From assembly GCA_017507145.1 (NCBI GenBank), contig JAFWBJ010000005.1:1-37649 (forward strand): a stretch of DNA of 37,649 nt, written 5' to 3'. Positions 8,816 to 15,613 of this stretch are shown here, in pieces. Numbering within the stretch: the stretch's first letter is position 1; every line of letters starts with the position of its first letter. Below the pieces are notes generated by a model. That model ran no database searches. It had not been told where the DNA came from and saw only the letters and a program-made list of their open reading frames with translations. Made by a program: the position numbers and the translations under genes. The DNA is from Clostridia bacterium. GTDB taxonomy: Bacteria > Bacillota > Clostridia > Oscillospirales > CAG-272.

Positions 8816-9129
8816 AAAAGCTTTTTCTTGCCGTCGGCATCGGCAGCGTCGTGCTTGGCGTAGTCGCGCTGATCGTGCTGATCGTCCAGCCGCTGGTTGC
8901 GATCTGCACGGCGGCGGGGTTGATTCTGTCGGGCAGCTTGATGATCGCCGTGGGCGACCTGCTCGGCCGTGTCGATTACCTTGAGCGCCAGCTGGGGCTC
9001 TATGCTCCCGATGATGACGCCGCTGACCCCGATCTGCCCCAGCGCAAATGCGCAAAATGCGGCCGCACCTACGATTTTGACTATCCCCGATGCCCGCATT
9101 GCGGCGCTGATACAGCGAAAGACAGCTGA
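8812..9129 (+). CDS. Small membrane protein with C-terminal zinc ribbon
   Basis: A 105-residue protein. Residues 3-51 are almost wholly hydrophobic and could form two membrane segments. An acidic linker (APDDDAADPD) follows, then a zinc ribbon CAKCGRTYDFDYPRCPHCG near the C-terminus. The ATG at 8812 overlaps the acyltransferase stop (ATGA) and follows AGAAGGAGAA. A longer frame from 8755 lies inside the acyltransferase and was not used. It sits where Bacillus has yabA, which also ends in a zinc motif, but the membrane segments argue against that identity. The function is unknown; the ribbon probably faces the cytoplasm. Confidence 0.75.
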   Translation: MKKLFLAVGIGSVVLGVVALIVLIVQPLVAICTAAGLILSGSLMIAVGDLLGRVDYLERQLGLYAPDDDAADPDLPQRKCAKCGRTYDFDYPRCPHCGADTAKDS

Positions 9130-9164
9130 GGAAAAAATATTTTCAGCTTTTTTGCAAAAAGGGT

Positions 9165-9193
9165 TTGCATTTTTGCGCAAACCGTGATACAAT
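9165..9193 (+). promoter_or_regulatory. Probable promoter of the ferredoxin gene, with dyad
   Basis: TACAAT at 9188-9193 with TTGCAT 17 bases upstream (9165-9170). An inverted repeat GTTTGC-N8-GCAAAC at 9163-9182 covers the -35 and spacer and could be an operator. The -10 element is good, the -35 weak. Confidence 0.55.
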
Positions 9194-9223
9194 ATAAGAA
9201 ATCATATATGGAGGTATCTACCC

Positions 9224-9394
9224 ATGGCATACAAGATTTCCGACGATTGCCTCGGCTGCGGTGCTTGCGCTGACGAATGTCCCGTAAACGCCATCAGCGA
9301 GAAGGACGGCAAGTACGTCATCAACGCCGATGAGTGTGTTGAGTGTGGCGCATGCGCAGGTGTTTGCCCTGTTGAGGCGCCCAAGCAGGACTAA
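9224..9394 (+). CDS. 2[4Fe-4S] ferredoxin
   Basis: A 56-residue clostridial-type ferredoxin, a cytoplasmic low-potential electron carrier for fermentation, hydrogenase or Rnf-type reactions. Two CxxCxxCxxxCP cluster motifs are seen: [12 protein letters not shown] at 9-20 and [12 protein letters not shown] at 38-49. All eight ligand cysteines and both prolines are present. The size is typical of the family. The ATG at 9224 follows GGAGGT at 8 bases. It has its own promoter and terminator, so it is a single-gene unit placed inside an RNA-modification locus. Confidence 0.95.
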   Translation: MAYKISDDCLGCGACADECPVNAISEKDGKYVINADECVECGACAGVCPVEAPKQD

Positions 9395-9419
9395 TTTCGA
9401 TTAGTACATATGCTTGTCC

Positions 9420-9468
9420 GGGCGGAGCAAGATGAGTCACCCTCAACTTGCCCCGCCCCATTTTTTTT
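9420..9468 (+). terminator. Rho-independent terminator of the ferredoxin gene
   Basis: A 12-bp stem with one mismatch (GGGCGGAGCAAG at 9420-9431 against 9447-9458), a 15-base loop, then eight T residues at 9461-9468. It ends 22 bases before the next start codon. Confidence 0.85.
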
Positions 9469-9489
9469 CAGGAAACGGAGAGAATCGCT

Positions 9490-10245
9490 ATGCTGCGCGA
9501 GGGAGAACGGCTGGATGCCGTCAACGAAAATCTGCGCCTGATCCAGAAAACCGACGGGCTGACCTATGGCACCGATGCCTTTCTGCTCTCGGCCTATCCG
9601 CCGCCTGAGCCGCGCGGCCGCGCGGTTGAGCTGGGCGCGGGGACGGGGATCGTGTCACTGCTTTGCGCCGCCCGCGGGCAGTATGCGCATATCGATGCGA
9701 TCGAGGTCCAGCCGGAGTTTGCCGAGCTTGCCGCGCGCAATGCCGCACTCAATGGCCAGGCGGAGCGGGTCACCGTTCGCTGTGCCGACCTGCGTACGCT
9801 GAAATCGGCTGATCTGGGCGGTGAGGTCGATGCCGTGCTGGCCAACCCGCCTTATATGCGCGCCGACACGGGGAAGCTGAACCGAAGCGACGCCAAGGCC
9901 ATCGCGCGGCACGAGCTGCACGGCGGCATTGATGACTTTTGTGCGGCGGCCGCGCGGCTTCTGCGCTGGGGCGGGCGATTTGTCTGCGTCTGGCGACCCG
10001 ATCGGCTGATCGATCTGATCGCTGCGATGCGTACGCACGGCCTTGAGCCCAAGCGCATGACGGCCGTCCATGCCGATGCTAGCACGCCTGCTTCGATGGT
10101 GCTGATCGATGCCCGGCGCGGAGGTGCGCCGTCGCTTGCCCTGACCGCGCCCCTGCTGCTCTACCGCGATCCACCGTCGGTCACTCCGCGGGTGATGACC
10201 GAAGCGGCAGCGAAAATTTATGAGACCGGACAGTTTACGCTTTGA
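9490..10245 (+). CDS. N6-adenine methyltransferase, TrmN6/YabB-like (tRNA1Val A37)
   Basis: A 251-residue SAM-dependent class I methyltransferase. It has the SAM-binding ELGAGTGIVSLL at 47-58 and the amino-methylating catalytic motif NPPY at 119-122. The YGTDAFLL segment at 26-33 is characteristic of the TrmN6/YfiC/YabB group that methylates A37 of valine tRNA. The genomic position between ricT and rsmI matches Bacillus yabB and supports the tRNA substrate. The ATG at 9490 follows GGAGAG at 7 bases; an earlier in-frame ATG at 9448 is inside the terminator stem and was rejected. The gene ends just before a HAD phosphatase, probably in one transcript. Confidence 0.83.
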   Translation: MLREGERLDAVNENLRLIQKTDGLTYGTDAFLLSAYPPPEPRGRAVELGAGTGIVSLLCAARGQYAHIDAIEVQPEFAELAARNAALNGQAERVTVRCADLRTLKSADLGGEVDAVLANPPYMRADTGKLNRSDAKAIARHELHGGIDDFCAAAARLLRWGGRFVCVWRPDRLIDLIAAMRTHGLEPKRMTAVHADASTPASMVLIDARRGGAPSLALTAPLLLYRDPPSVTPRVMTEAAAKIYETGQFTL

Positions 10246-10268
10246 TGGCGGAATGGAGGAATATGGCC

Positions 10269-10931
10269 ATGTATAAATATTTGTTGTTTGATCTGGACGG
10301 CACGCTGTTTGACACCAGCGAGGGAGTGCTGCGTTCGGTGCAGTATGCGCTGGGCAAAATGGTGCTTCCGGTGCCGGATATGGAGGAGCTCCGCTGCTTC
10401 ATCGGCCCGCCGCTGACCGAGATCTTCGCCGAGTTCTGCGGCTTTTCCCATGAGGAAGCCGTGCGCGCCACCGCCATTTACCGTGAGCGCTATTCGGTAA
10501 CCGGTGTGCTGGAGGTGCAGCCCTATGCCGGAATTCCCGAGCTGTTGGCAGAGCTGGATGCGGCCGGTTTTGTGATCGCGGTGGCGACCGGCAAGCCTGC
10601 CCCCTATTCACCGCAGATTTTGGCCAATCACGGCTTTGATCGCTATGTCCGTGCCATCGCGACGCCCGAGCTGGACGGGACGCGCAGTGAGAAGTGCGAG
10701 CTGATCCACTGTGTGCTGGACGAGCTTGGTGTTGATCGCGCCGACTATGACAAGGTTGTGATGATCGGCGACCGCAAGTTTGATATTACCGGCGCGCATG
10801 AAGCAGGTGTTGCGGCGATTGGTGTCCGCTACGGCTTTGCGCCGGCGGGTGAGCTGGAGGCGCATGGCGCGGATTACGTTGTCGACACCGTGGCTGATCT
10901 TCGCCGTCTGCTGTTAGGGGGCCGGGCATGA
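10269..10931 (+). CDS. HAD-family phosphatase (phosphoglycolate phosphatase/PpaX-like)
   Basis: A 220-residue HAD hydrolase. Motif I is FDLDGTLFD at 6-14, with the nucleophile and general-acid Asp pair. Motif II/III candidates are VATGKP and the Lys in SEKCELI; motif IV is GDRKFDITGA. The cap is a helical insertion after motif I, typical of subfamily IA, such as Gph and PpaX. The substrate cannot be deduced. The ATG at 10269 was chosen because GGAGGA lies 8 bases upstream; the ATG at 10263 is too close to it, and a longer frame from 10242 overlaps the previous stop. The stop overlaps the rsmI start (ATGA), indicating coupled translation. Confidence 0.85.
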   Translation: MYKYLLFDLDGTLFDTSEGVLRSVQYALGKMVLPVPDMEELRCFIGPPLTEIFAEFCGFSHEEAVRATAIYRERYSVTGVLEVQPYAGIPELLAELDAAGFVIAVATGKPAPYSPQILANHGFDRYVRAIATPELDGTRSEKCELIHCVLDELGVDRADYDKVVMIGDRKFDITGAHEAGVAAIGVRYGFAPAGELEAHGADYVVDTVADLRRLLLGGRA

Positions 10932-11827
10932 GCAGTGTGAAGCGTACCGGCGATTTTGATGAGAAGAACCGCGTGGAAGGGGGAACGCTCTACCTGGTTG
11001 CCACCCCCATCGGCAACTTGGCCGATCTGAGCGCGCGTGCAGTCAAGGTGCTGTCCGAGGTCGATTTCATCGCCGCCGAGGACACCCGCAACTCGATGCG
11101 TCTGCTGACCCACCTGGGCATCAGCAAGCCGCTGGTCTCTTATTTCGAGCACAATAAGCGGGAGCGCGGTGCGGTGATCGCCGACCGCCTTGCTGCCGGT
11201 GAATCCTGCGCCCTCATGACCGATGCCGGAACACCGGCCATCAGCGACCCCGGCGAGGATCTGGTCGTGCTTTGCGCCGAGCGAGGAATTCCGGTGACGC
11301 ACATCCCCGGTGCGTGTGCCGCAATTGCGGCGCTGACCCTGTCCGCCCTGCCGACCGGCCGGTTCGTTTTCGACGGATTCCTTCCGGTGGCGAAGAGCGA
11401 ACGGCGTGCGCGGATCGACGAGATCGCGCGGGAAATGCGGACGGTGATCCTGCATGAAGCGCCGCACAAGCTGCGGGGGACGCTGGATGATCTGCTGGCC
11501 GCGCTGGGGGATCGCCGCATCGCGCTATGCCGTGAGCTGACCAAGCGCAATGAGGAGATCATGCGCACCACCCTCTCGGGAGCGATCGAATACTACCGCG
11601 AGCATGATCCGCGCGGCGAGTATGTGCTGGTACTGGAGGGGGCCGCCGAGCGGGTGGCCGAGCAGGATGATACAGCCTTCTGGCAGGCCATGTCCCCTGC
11701 CGCGCATGTTGCGCATTATGAAGAGCAGGGCATGGCGCGCATGGATGCCATGAAGAAGGCAGCCAAGGACCGCGGCATGAGCAAGAGTGAACTCTATCAG
11801 CTTTTACTGGTCGATAAGGAGAACTGA
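10928..11827 (+). CDS. rsmI: 16S rRNA (cytidine-1402-2'-O)-methyltransferase
   Basis: RsmI methylates the 2'-OH of C1402 in the ribosomal decoding centre. It is a 299-residue member of the tetrapyrrole-methylase fold. Motifs: TLYLVATPIGNLADLSARA near 21-39, the catalytic-region AEDTR, TDAGTPAISDPGE and the P(G)ACA loop, then a C-terminal helical domain ending in KSELYQLLL. The first 19 residues are a charged extension before the fold. The start overlaps the HAD gene by 4 bases and the threonine aldolase follows after 1 base, so this is a tight operon. Equivalent to Bacillus yabC/yraL; confidence is high. Confidence 0.95.
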   Translation: MSSVKRTGDFDEKNRVEGGTLYLVATPIGNLADLSARAVKVLSEVDFIAAEDTRNSMRLLTHLGISKPLVSYFEHNKRERGAVIADRLAAGESCALMTDAGTPAISDPGEDLVVLCAERGIPVTHIPGACAAIAALTLSALPTGRFVFDGFLPVAKSERRARIDEIAREMRTVILHEAPHKLRGTLDDLLAALGDRRIALCRELTKRNEEIMRTTLSGAIEYYREHDPRGEYVLVLEGAAERVAEQDDTAFWQAMSPAAHVAHYEEQGMARMDAMKKAAKDRGMSKSELYQLLLVDKEN

Positions 11828-11828
11828 C

Positions 11829-12854
11829 ATGTTGAATTTTTCAAGCGATTATACCAATGGCGCACATCCTGAGGTGCTGCGCCGTCTGATCGAAACCAAT
11901 GACGAGGTGCTGACCACCTACGGCTCGGACATCTACACCGAATCGGCCAAGGCGAAGATTCGCACATCCTGCGGCTGTCCCGATGCCGACATTTATTTCC
12001 TTGCCGGCGGAACGCAGACCAATCTCACCGTCATCTCGGGCATGCTCGGCCTGTGCGGCGCGGTGGTTGCCGCCGATACCGGGCACATCGCACTCCATGA
12101 AGCCGGCGCGATCGAGTACACCGGCCACAAGGTGCTGACCGTTCCGCACCGCGGCGGCAAGATCACGGCCGAGGCGCTGACCGCCTGCCTGCGCGGATTT
12201 TACGCCGACGAGAACCACACCCACATGCCCTATCCCGGCATGGTCTACATCTCCCACCCGACCGAATACGGCACGCTCTATTCGCGCGATGAACTCAAGG
12301 CTCTGCATGCGATCTGCCGTGCGCACGAGATCCCCCTTTATGTGGACGGTGCACGTCTGGGCTACGGGCTGGCCAGCCATGGGAGCGATCTGTCGCTGGC
12401 CGAGCTTGCCGCCAACTGCGATGCCTTTTACATCGGCGGCACCAAGGTAGGGGCGCTGTGCGGCGAGGCGGTGGTCTTCCCGCGCGGAAATGCGCCGAGG
12501 CACTTCTTTACGATGATCAAGCAGCACGGCGCTCTGCTGGCCAAAGGACGGCTGATCGGCGTGCAGTTTGATGCGCTCTTCACCGATGACCTTTACCTTC
12601 GCATCAGCTGCCATGCCATCGATTGTGCCGAGACCCTCAAAGCGATCCTGCGCGAGAAGGGCTATCGCTTTTTCATGGAAACCCCGACTAACCAGCAGTT
12701 TGTCGTGCTGGAAAACGCGCAGATGGCAAAGCTGGGCGAGCAGGTCGCGTTTAGTTATTGGGAGCCGTTTGACGAGACGCACACGGTGGTGCGCTTCGCG
12801 ACCAGCTGGTCGACGACCGAGGCTGACCTGGAGGCGCTGCGGGCCTTGCTGTAA
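11829..12854 (+). CDS. Low-specificity threonine aldolase family (PLP enzyme)
   Basis: A 341-residue PLP-dependent beta-eliminating lyase/aldolase. The threonine/allothreonine to glycine plus acetaldehyde reaction is the family reaction; the true substrate is unproven. The PLP lysine is Lys206 in YIGGTKVGAL. DGARLG at 173-178 supplies the cofactor Asp and a phosphate-proximal Arg. TYGSDIYT near 30-37 and FLAGGTQTN near 58-65 are family segments. The start ATG at 11829 follows AAGGAGAAC overlapping the rsmI stop; an in-frame ATG at 11787 lies inside rsmI and was rejected. It is the last gene of the operon; the hairpin after it lacks a plus-strand T-run. Confidence 0.9.
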   Translation: MLNFSSDYTNGAHPEVLRRLIETNDEVLTTYGSDIYTESAKAKIRTSCGCPDADIYFLAGGTQTNLTVISGMLGLCGAVVAADTGHIALHEAGAIEYTGHKVLTVPHRGGKITAEALTACLRGFYADENHTHMPYPGMVYISHPTEYGTLYSRDELKALHAICRAHEIPLYVDGARLGYGLASHGSDLSLAELAANCDAFYIGGTKVGALCGEAVVFPRGNAPRHFFTMIKQHGALLAKGRLIGVQFDALFTDDLYLRISCHAIDCAETLKAILREKGYRFFMETPTNQQFVVLENAQMAKLGEQVAFSYWEPFDETHTVVRFATSWSTTEADLEALRALL

Positions 12855-12876
12855 GTCTCGCATTTTACTGAATAAA

Positions 12877-12914
12877 ACACCTCCGTGCGGGAAAAACTAC
12901 CGGTACGGAGGTGT
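12877..12914 (+). promoter_or_regulatory. Hairpin sequestering the ribosome binding site of the 12921 gene
   Basis: A perfect 10-bp stem ACACCTCCGT/ACGGAGGTGT encloses an 18-base loop. The 3' arm contains GGAGGTG, the ribosome binding site of the ATG at 12921. No T-run follows on the plus strand, so it does not look like a terminator for the upstream operon. On the minus strand TTTT follows, but no minus-strand gene reads into it. Confidence 0.65.
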
Positions 12915-12920
12915 AAAAAT

Positions 12921-13094
12921 ATGACCACAAAAGAATTATTGTACGTCGAAGACGCGCTTGGTCACGCACAGTATGTGATGACCAAGTGCAAGGAAACCGC
13001 TACCCAGTTGCAGGACAGCGAGCTCAAATCGCTGGTCGAGCAGATGGAGACCAAGCAAAAGGCGCTGTTTGGGCGCTTTTACGGCTTACTGTAA
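12921..13094 (+). CDS. Small CotF-like coat-associated protein
   Basis: A 57-residue helical protein with the amphipathic heptad-like pattern of small clostridial proteins annotated as spore coat/CotF-related (ferritin-like helical hairpin). Met-Thr-Thr-Lys-Glu at the start, a single Cys near 23, and FYGLL at the end. The ATG at 12921 is set by GGAGGTG, which lies in a hairpin. A longer frame starting at 12885 would begin inside that hairpin loop and lacks a binding site. It lies 12 bases upstream of a second CotF-like gene. Function is inferred only from similarity of pattern and pairing; a coat role is not proven. Confidence 0.6.
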   Translation: MTTKELLYVEDALGHAQYVMTKCKETATQLQDSELKSLVEQMETKQKALFGRFYGLL

Positions 13095-13106
13095 GGAGGG
13101 GACGGC

Positions 13107-13355
13107 ATGGATGACAAGCAGCTGATGGAGAATCTGCTTCTCCTCGAGAAGGGCGCGTGCGACCTTTTCCTGCATGGCGCGATCGAGTCCTCGACCCAGA
13201 ATGTCAATGCGGCATTCGACAGCGCGCTGACCGAGACGCTCGCTCTGCAGGACCAGATTTACGCCAAGATGGCGGCAAAAGGCTGGTACACGGTCGAGCA
13301 GGTCGAGCAGCAGAAGATCAATACCCTCAAGCAGCGCTTTGCCGCGCAGGCATAA
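13107..13355 (+). CDS. Spore coat protein, CotF-like
   Basis: An 82-residue CotF-family protein: a helical bundle with MDDKQLMENLLLLEKGACDLF at the N-terminus and the family-typical AAKGWYTVEQV near 57-67. Members are found in the spore coat of Bacillus and Clostridium and are usually duplicated in tandem. The ATG at 13107 follows AAGGAGGGG at good spacing. It is paired with the 57-residue gene upstream. No promoter was recognised in the 66 bases before the pair; sporulation-sigma control would be expected of the family. Confidence 0.72.
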   Translation: MDDKQLMENLLLLEKGACDLFLHGAIESSTQNVNAAFDSALTETLALQDQIYAKMAAKGWYTVEQVEQQKINTLKQRFAAQA

Positions 13356-13377
13356 GCGCTAAGCGTGAAGACCGAAA

Positions 13378-13406
13378 AAGAGAGGAACCCGTCGGGTTCC
13401 TCTCTT
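13378..13406. terminator. Bidirectional terminator between CotF-like genes and esterase 1
   Basis: A 13-bp perfect stem AAGAGAGGAACCC with a GTC loop. On the minus strand it ends in TTTTTCGG, terminating esterase copy 1, whose stop is at 13410. On the plus strand only TTGCTTT follows, so termination there is weaker. The same stem occurs again after copy 2. Confidence 0.8.
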
Positions 13407-13409
13407 GCT

Positions 13410-14237
13410 TTATGCTTCGCCGTAGTGGAAATCCATGATCCATTTGATGGCCAGATCGATCCAGCCCTGGACGTGTGGGAGATTTTTGCTTTGATCGCCG
13501 TTGTCGGTTTCAGCGTTGGCCAGGCAAAGGCCGTGCGGGCCGTTTGGGTAGATGTGCAGCTCATAGGGGATGCCGGCGGCAGTCATGGCCTCGGCCATGA
13601 GCAGGGCGTTCTGGACGGGGACAGTTTTATCGGTGAAGGTGTGCCAGATGAACGCAGGGCAGGTATGGGGCCCGACGTGCTTCTCCAGCGAGAAGGCGTC
13701 AAGTTCCGGCTCATCACCGGTTGTTTTCATGCCGAGCAGGTAGTTGAAGGACCTGCGGTGTGCGTATTGCCCGCCGCTGATGACGGAGTAGGACAGGATC
13801 ATGCCGGTGGGGCGGTTGATACCCTCGGGGGCATCGCCGAGGTAGGGCTTGAGCTGGGGAATGTTCCAGAGCGTGCCGGCAGCCCCCGCCAGATGTCCGC
13901 CGGCCGAGAAGCCGCAGGTGTAGACATAGCGAGGATCGGTATGGTGTTCTTCCGCGTGCTCGCGGACATATTTGATCGCCAGCGAGACCTGGATGAGCGG
14001 CTGATAATTCTGCGCGCCTTTGCCCACGGTGTAGCGCAGGATATAGACGTTCATACCGGCCGCCAGAAACGGCTTGGCGATCGGTTCAGCTTCACGCTCG
14101 ACGAGAAAATGATAGCCGCCGCCGGGACAGATGATAACGGCGCGGCGGGGAGCAGTTTTTCCGTCACCGAGGTCGGGGAAAGCGTACACAGTCAGTGTTG
14201 CCGGGGTGGGATGAAGGGTTATGGTTTCGTGAATCAT
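13410..14237 (-). CDS. Alpha/beta hydrolase, acetyl-esterase-like (copy 1)
   Basis: A 275-residue alpha/beta-hydrolase of the BD-FAE/acetyl-xylan-esterase-like group, no signal peptide, so cytoplasmic. Oxyanion segment CPGGGY at 37-42; nucleophile Ser111 in GFSAGG; acid Asp203 in HTFTDKTVP; base His235 in GPHG. Such enzymes usually deacetylate sugars or oligosaccharides. It differs from copy 2 at 25 of 275 residues by my alignment (about 91% identical), and the triad is kept in both. The ribosome binding site is AAAGGAGA. It has its own promoter and terminator. Confidence 0.88.
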   Translation of the reverse strand: MIHETITLHPTPATLTVYAFPDLGDGKTAPRRAVIICPGGGYHFLVEREAEPIAKPFLAAGMNVYILRYTVGKGAQNYQPLIQVSLAIKYVREHAEEHHTDPRYVYTCGFSAGGHLAGAAGTLWNIPQLKPYLGDAPEGINRPTGMILSYSVISGGQYAHRRSFNYLLGMKTTGDEPELDAFSLEKHVGPHTCPAFIWHTFTDKTVPVQNALLMAEAMTAAGIPYELHIYPNGPHGLCLANAETDNGDQSKNLPHVQGWIDLAIKWIMDFHYGEA

Positions 14238-14272
14238 AAGGGGTCTCCTTTCGGTGTGAGCAATATCAACTT

Positions 14273-14301
14273 ATTCTACCACGTTTCAGCGGGAGTGTCA
14301 A
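14273..14301 (-). promoter_or_regulatory. Sigma-A promoter of esterase copy 1
   Basis: On the minus strand TTGACA (14301-14296), 17 bases, TAGAAT (14278-14273). The same promoter is present in copy 2. Confidence 0.85.
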
Positions 14302-14312
14302 GTCCAGGGAAA

Positions 14313-14355
14313 ATAAAGCAAGAGAGGAACCCGACGGGTTCCTCTCTTGCTTTAT
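14313..14355 (-). terminator. Terminator of esterase copy 2
   Basis: A 20-bp perfect stem with a GAC loop. It overlaps the copy 2 stop codon (14352-14354) and is followed on the minus strand by TTTTCC. Confidence 0.85.
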
Positions 14356-15179
14356 GCTTCACCGTAGTGGAAATCCATGACCCATTTGATGGCCAGATTG
14401 ATCCAGTCCTGGACGTGCGGGACATTTCTGCTTTGATTGCCGTTGTCGGTTTCGGCGTCGGCCAGAGAAAGGCCGTGCGGGCCGTCCGGGTAGATGTGCA
14501 GCTCGTAGGGAATGCCGGCGGCAGTCATGGCCTCGGCCATAAGCAGGGCGTTCTGAACGGGGACGGTTTTGTCGGTGAAGGTGTGCCAGATGAATGCGGG
14601 GCAGGTATGGGGCCCGACGTGCTTCTCCAGCGAGAGGGCATCCAGCTCGGGCTCATCACCGGTTGTTTTCATTCCGAGCAGATAGTTGAAGGAGCCGCGA
14701 TGCGCATACTGCCCGCCGCTGATGACCGGGTAGGACAAGATCATGCCGGTGGGGCGGTTGATGCCCTCGGGGGCATCGCCCAGGTAGGGCTTGATCTGGG
14801 GGAGGTTCCAGAGCGTGCCGGCAGCACCCGCCAGATGTCCGCCAGCCGAGAAGCCGCAGGTGTAGACATAGCGGGGATCGGTGTGGTGTTCTTCCGCGTG
14901 CTCGCGAACATACTTGATGGCCAGAGAGACCTGGATGAGGGGCTGATCGTTCTGCGCGCCTTCGCCCACAGTGTAGCGCAGGATATAGACGTTCATGCCG
15001 GCCGCCATGAAGCGCTTGGCGATCGGTTCTGCTTCGCGTTCGGAAAGGAAGCGGTAACCGCCGCCGGGGCAGATGACAACAGCGCGGCGGGGCGCGGTGG
15101 CGGTGTCGCCGAGGTCGGGGAAGGCGTAGACGGTCAAGGTTGCAGGAGTAGGATTGAGGGTTATGGTTTCGTAAATCAT
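14352..15179 (-). CDS. Alpha/beta hydrolase, acetyl-esterase-like (copy 2)
   Basis: A 275-residue paralogue of the 13410-14237 product, same fold and intact triad (Ser111 in GFSAGG, Asp203, His235 in DGPHG). Substitutions cluster in surface-like segments (25-27, 43-58, 240-265), and the nucleophile elbow is unchanged. The ribosome binding site is weaker than in copy 1: AAAGGACA in place of AAAGGAGA. Each copy has its own promoter and terminator, so their levels can differ. Substrate unknown; a sugar acetyl ester is the family expectation. Confidence 0.88.
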   Translation of the reverse strand: MIYETITLNPTPATLTVYAFPDLGDTATAPRRAVVICPGGGYRFLSEREAEPIAKRFMAAGMNVYILRYTVGEGAQNDQPLIQVSLAIKYVREHAEEHHTDPRYVYTCGFSAGGHLAGAAGTLWNLPQIKPYLGDAPEGINRPTGMILSYPVISGGQYAHRGSFNYLLGMKTTGDEPELDALSLEKHVGPHTCPAFIWHTFTDKTVPVQNALLMAEAMTAAGIPYELHIYPDGPHGLSLADAETDNGNQSRNVPHVQDWINLAIKWVMDFHYGEA

Positions 15180-15214
15180 ACGGGATGTCCTTTCGGTGTG
15201 AGAAATATCAACTT

Positions 15215-15243
15215 ATTCTACCACGTTTCAGCGGGAGTGTCAA
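15215..15243 (-). promoter_or_regulatory. Sigma-A promoter of esterase copy 2
   Basis: TTGACA (15243-15238), 17 bases, TAGAAT (15220-15215), read on the minus strand. Identical in core and spacer to the copy 1 promoter. Confidence 0.85.
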
Positions 15244-15251
15244 GGCTCGAG

Positions 15252-15285
15252 AAAAATAAAGATGGCAGGTCATGCGACCTGCCAT
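15252..15285 (-). terminator. Terminator of rpmB
   Basis: A 10-bp perfect stem ATGGCAGGTC/GACCTGCCAT with an ATGC loop (15262-15285), followed on the minus strand by CTTTATTTTTC. Confidence 0.88.
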
Positions 15286-15308
15286 TAACTTTATATGCGC
15301 GGCCTGAC

Positions 15309-15494
15309 TTAAGCGCGGGTGATCTTACCCGAACGCAGGCAACGGGAGCAAACAGCGACGGTTTTCGGAGTGCCGTCTACCAGAGCCTTAACCTTGCGGA
15401 TGTTGGGCTTCCACATTCTGTTCGTCTTTCTATGCGAGTGAGACACGTTCTGACCGAACACAACGCCCTTACCGCAAATGCTGCATTTTGCCAT
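15309..15494 (-). CDS. rpmB: 50S ribosomal protein bL28
   Basis: A 61-residue bL28. [10 protein letters not shown] at the start and CSRCLRSGK near 49-57 form the four-cysteine zinc site (Cys4, 7, 49, 52) of the C-plus form; [15 protein letters not shown] is the family core. The ribosome binding site GGAGGTG lies just upstream. It is transcribed alone from its own promoter. Presence of the zinc form suggests zinc-replete growth for this copy; a zinc-free paralogue, if any, would lie elsewhere. Confidence 0.97.
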   Translation of the reverse strand: MAKCSICGKGVVFGQNVSHSHRKTNRMWKPNIRKVKALVDGTPKTVAVCSRCLRSGKITRA

Positions 15495-15546
15495 CTTGAC
15501 ACCTCCTCAATATGATCGTATATAGACCGATTAAGCAACAGTATAG

Positions 15547-15575
15547 ATTATAGCATAATCCGCGCAAAATTGCAA
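15547..15575 (-). promoter_or_regulatory. Sigma-A promoter of rpmB
   Basis: On the minus strand TTGCAA (15575-15570), 17 bases, TATAAT (15552-15547), about 50 bases before the start codon. Confidence 0.82.
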
Positions 15576-15613
15576 GGGATTTTCAAAAAAAATTTCGAAA
15601 AAAGCGGGGAATT

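Larger units (their letters stand above)
13378..14302 (-). repeat. Tandem duplication unit A (promoter-esterase-terminator)
   Basis: A 925-base unit aligning without length change to 14320-15244 at an offset of 942 bases. It spans terminator stem, coding region, ribosome binding site and promoter. Both edges are sharp: sequence similarity begins at AAGAGAGG and stops after TGTCAAG. Confidence 0.9.
14320..15244 (-). repeat. Tandem duplication unit B (promoter-esterase-terminator)
   Basis: The second 925-base unit, 17 bases after unit A. No transposase, target-site duplication or short repeat was seen at the edges, so unequal exchange or replication slippage is the simplest origin. Confidence 0.9.

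Noticed and set aside
8812-9129. Zinc-ribbon protein as YabA, from its position after ricT
   Set aside because: YabA begins with a coiled coil; this protein begins with membrane segments. Only the C-terminal zinc motif is shared.
12877-12914. Plus-strand terminator after the threonine aldolase gene
   Set aside because: No T-run follows the stem on the plus strand, and the stem includes the next gene's ribosome binding site.
13378-15244. CRISPR or transposon origin for the duplicated esterase segment
   Set aside because: There are only two long units, with no short regular repeats, spacers, transposase or terminal inverted repeats.
13365-15515. A 716-codon plus-strand frame across the esterases and rpmB
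   Set aside because: It is antisense to three well-supported genes with catalytic or ribosomal signatures; its internal repeat only mirrors the tandem duplication.
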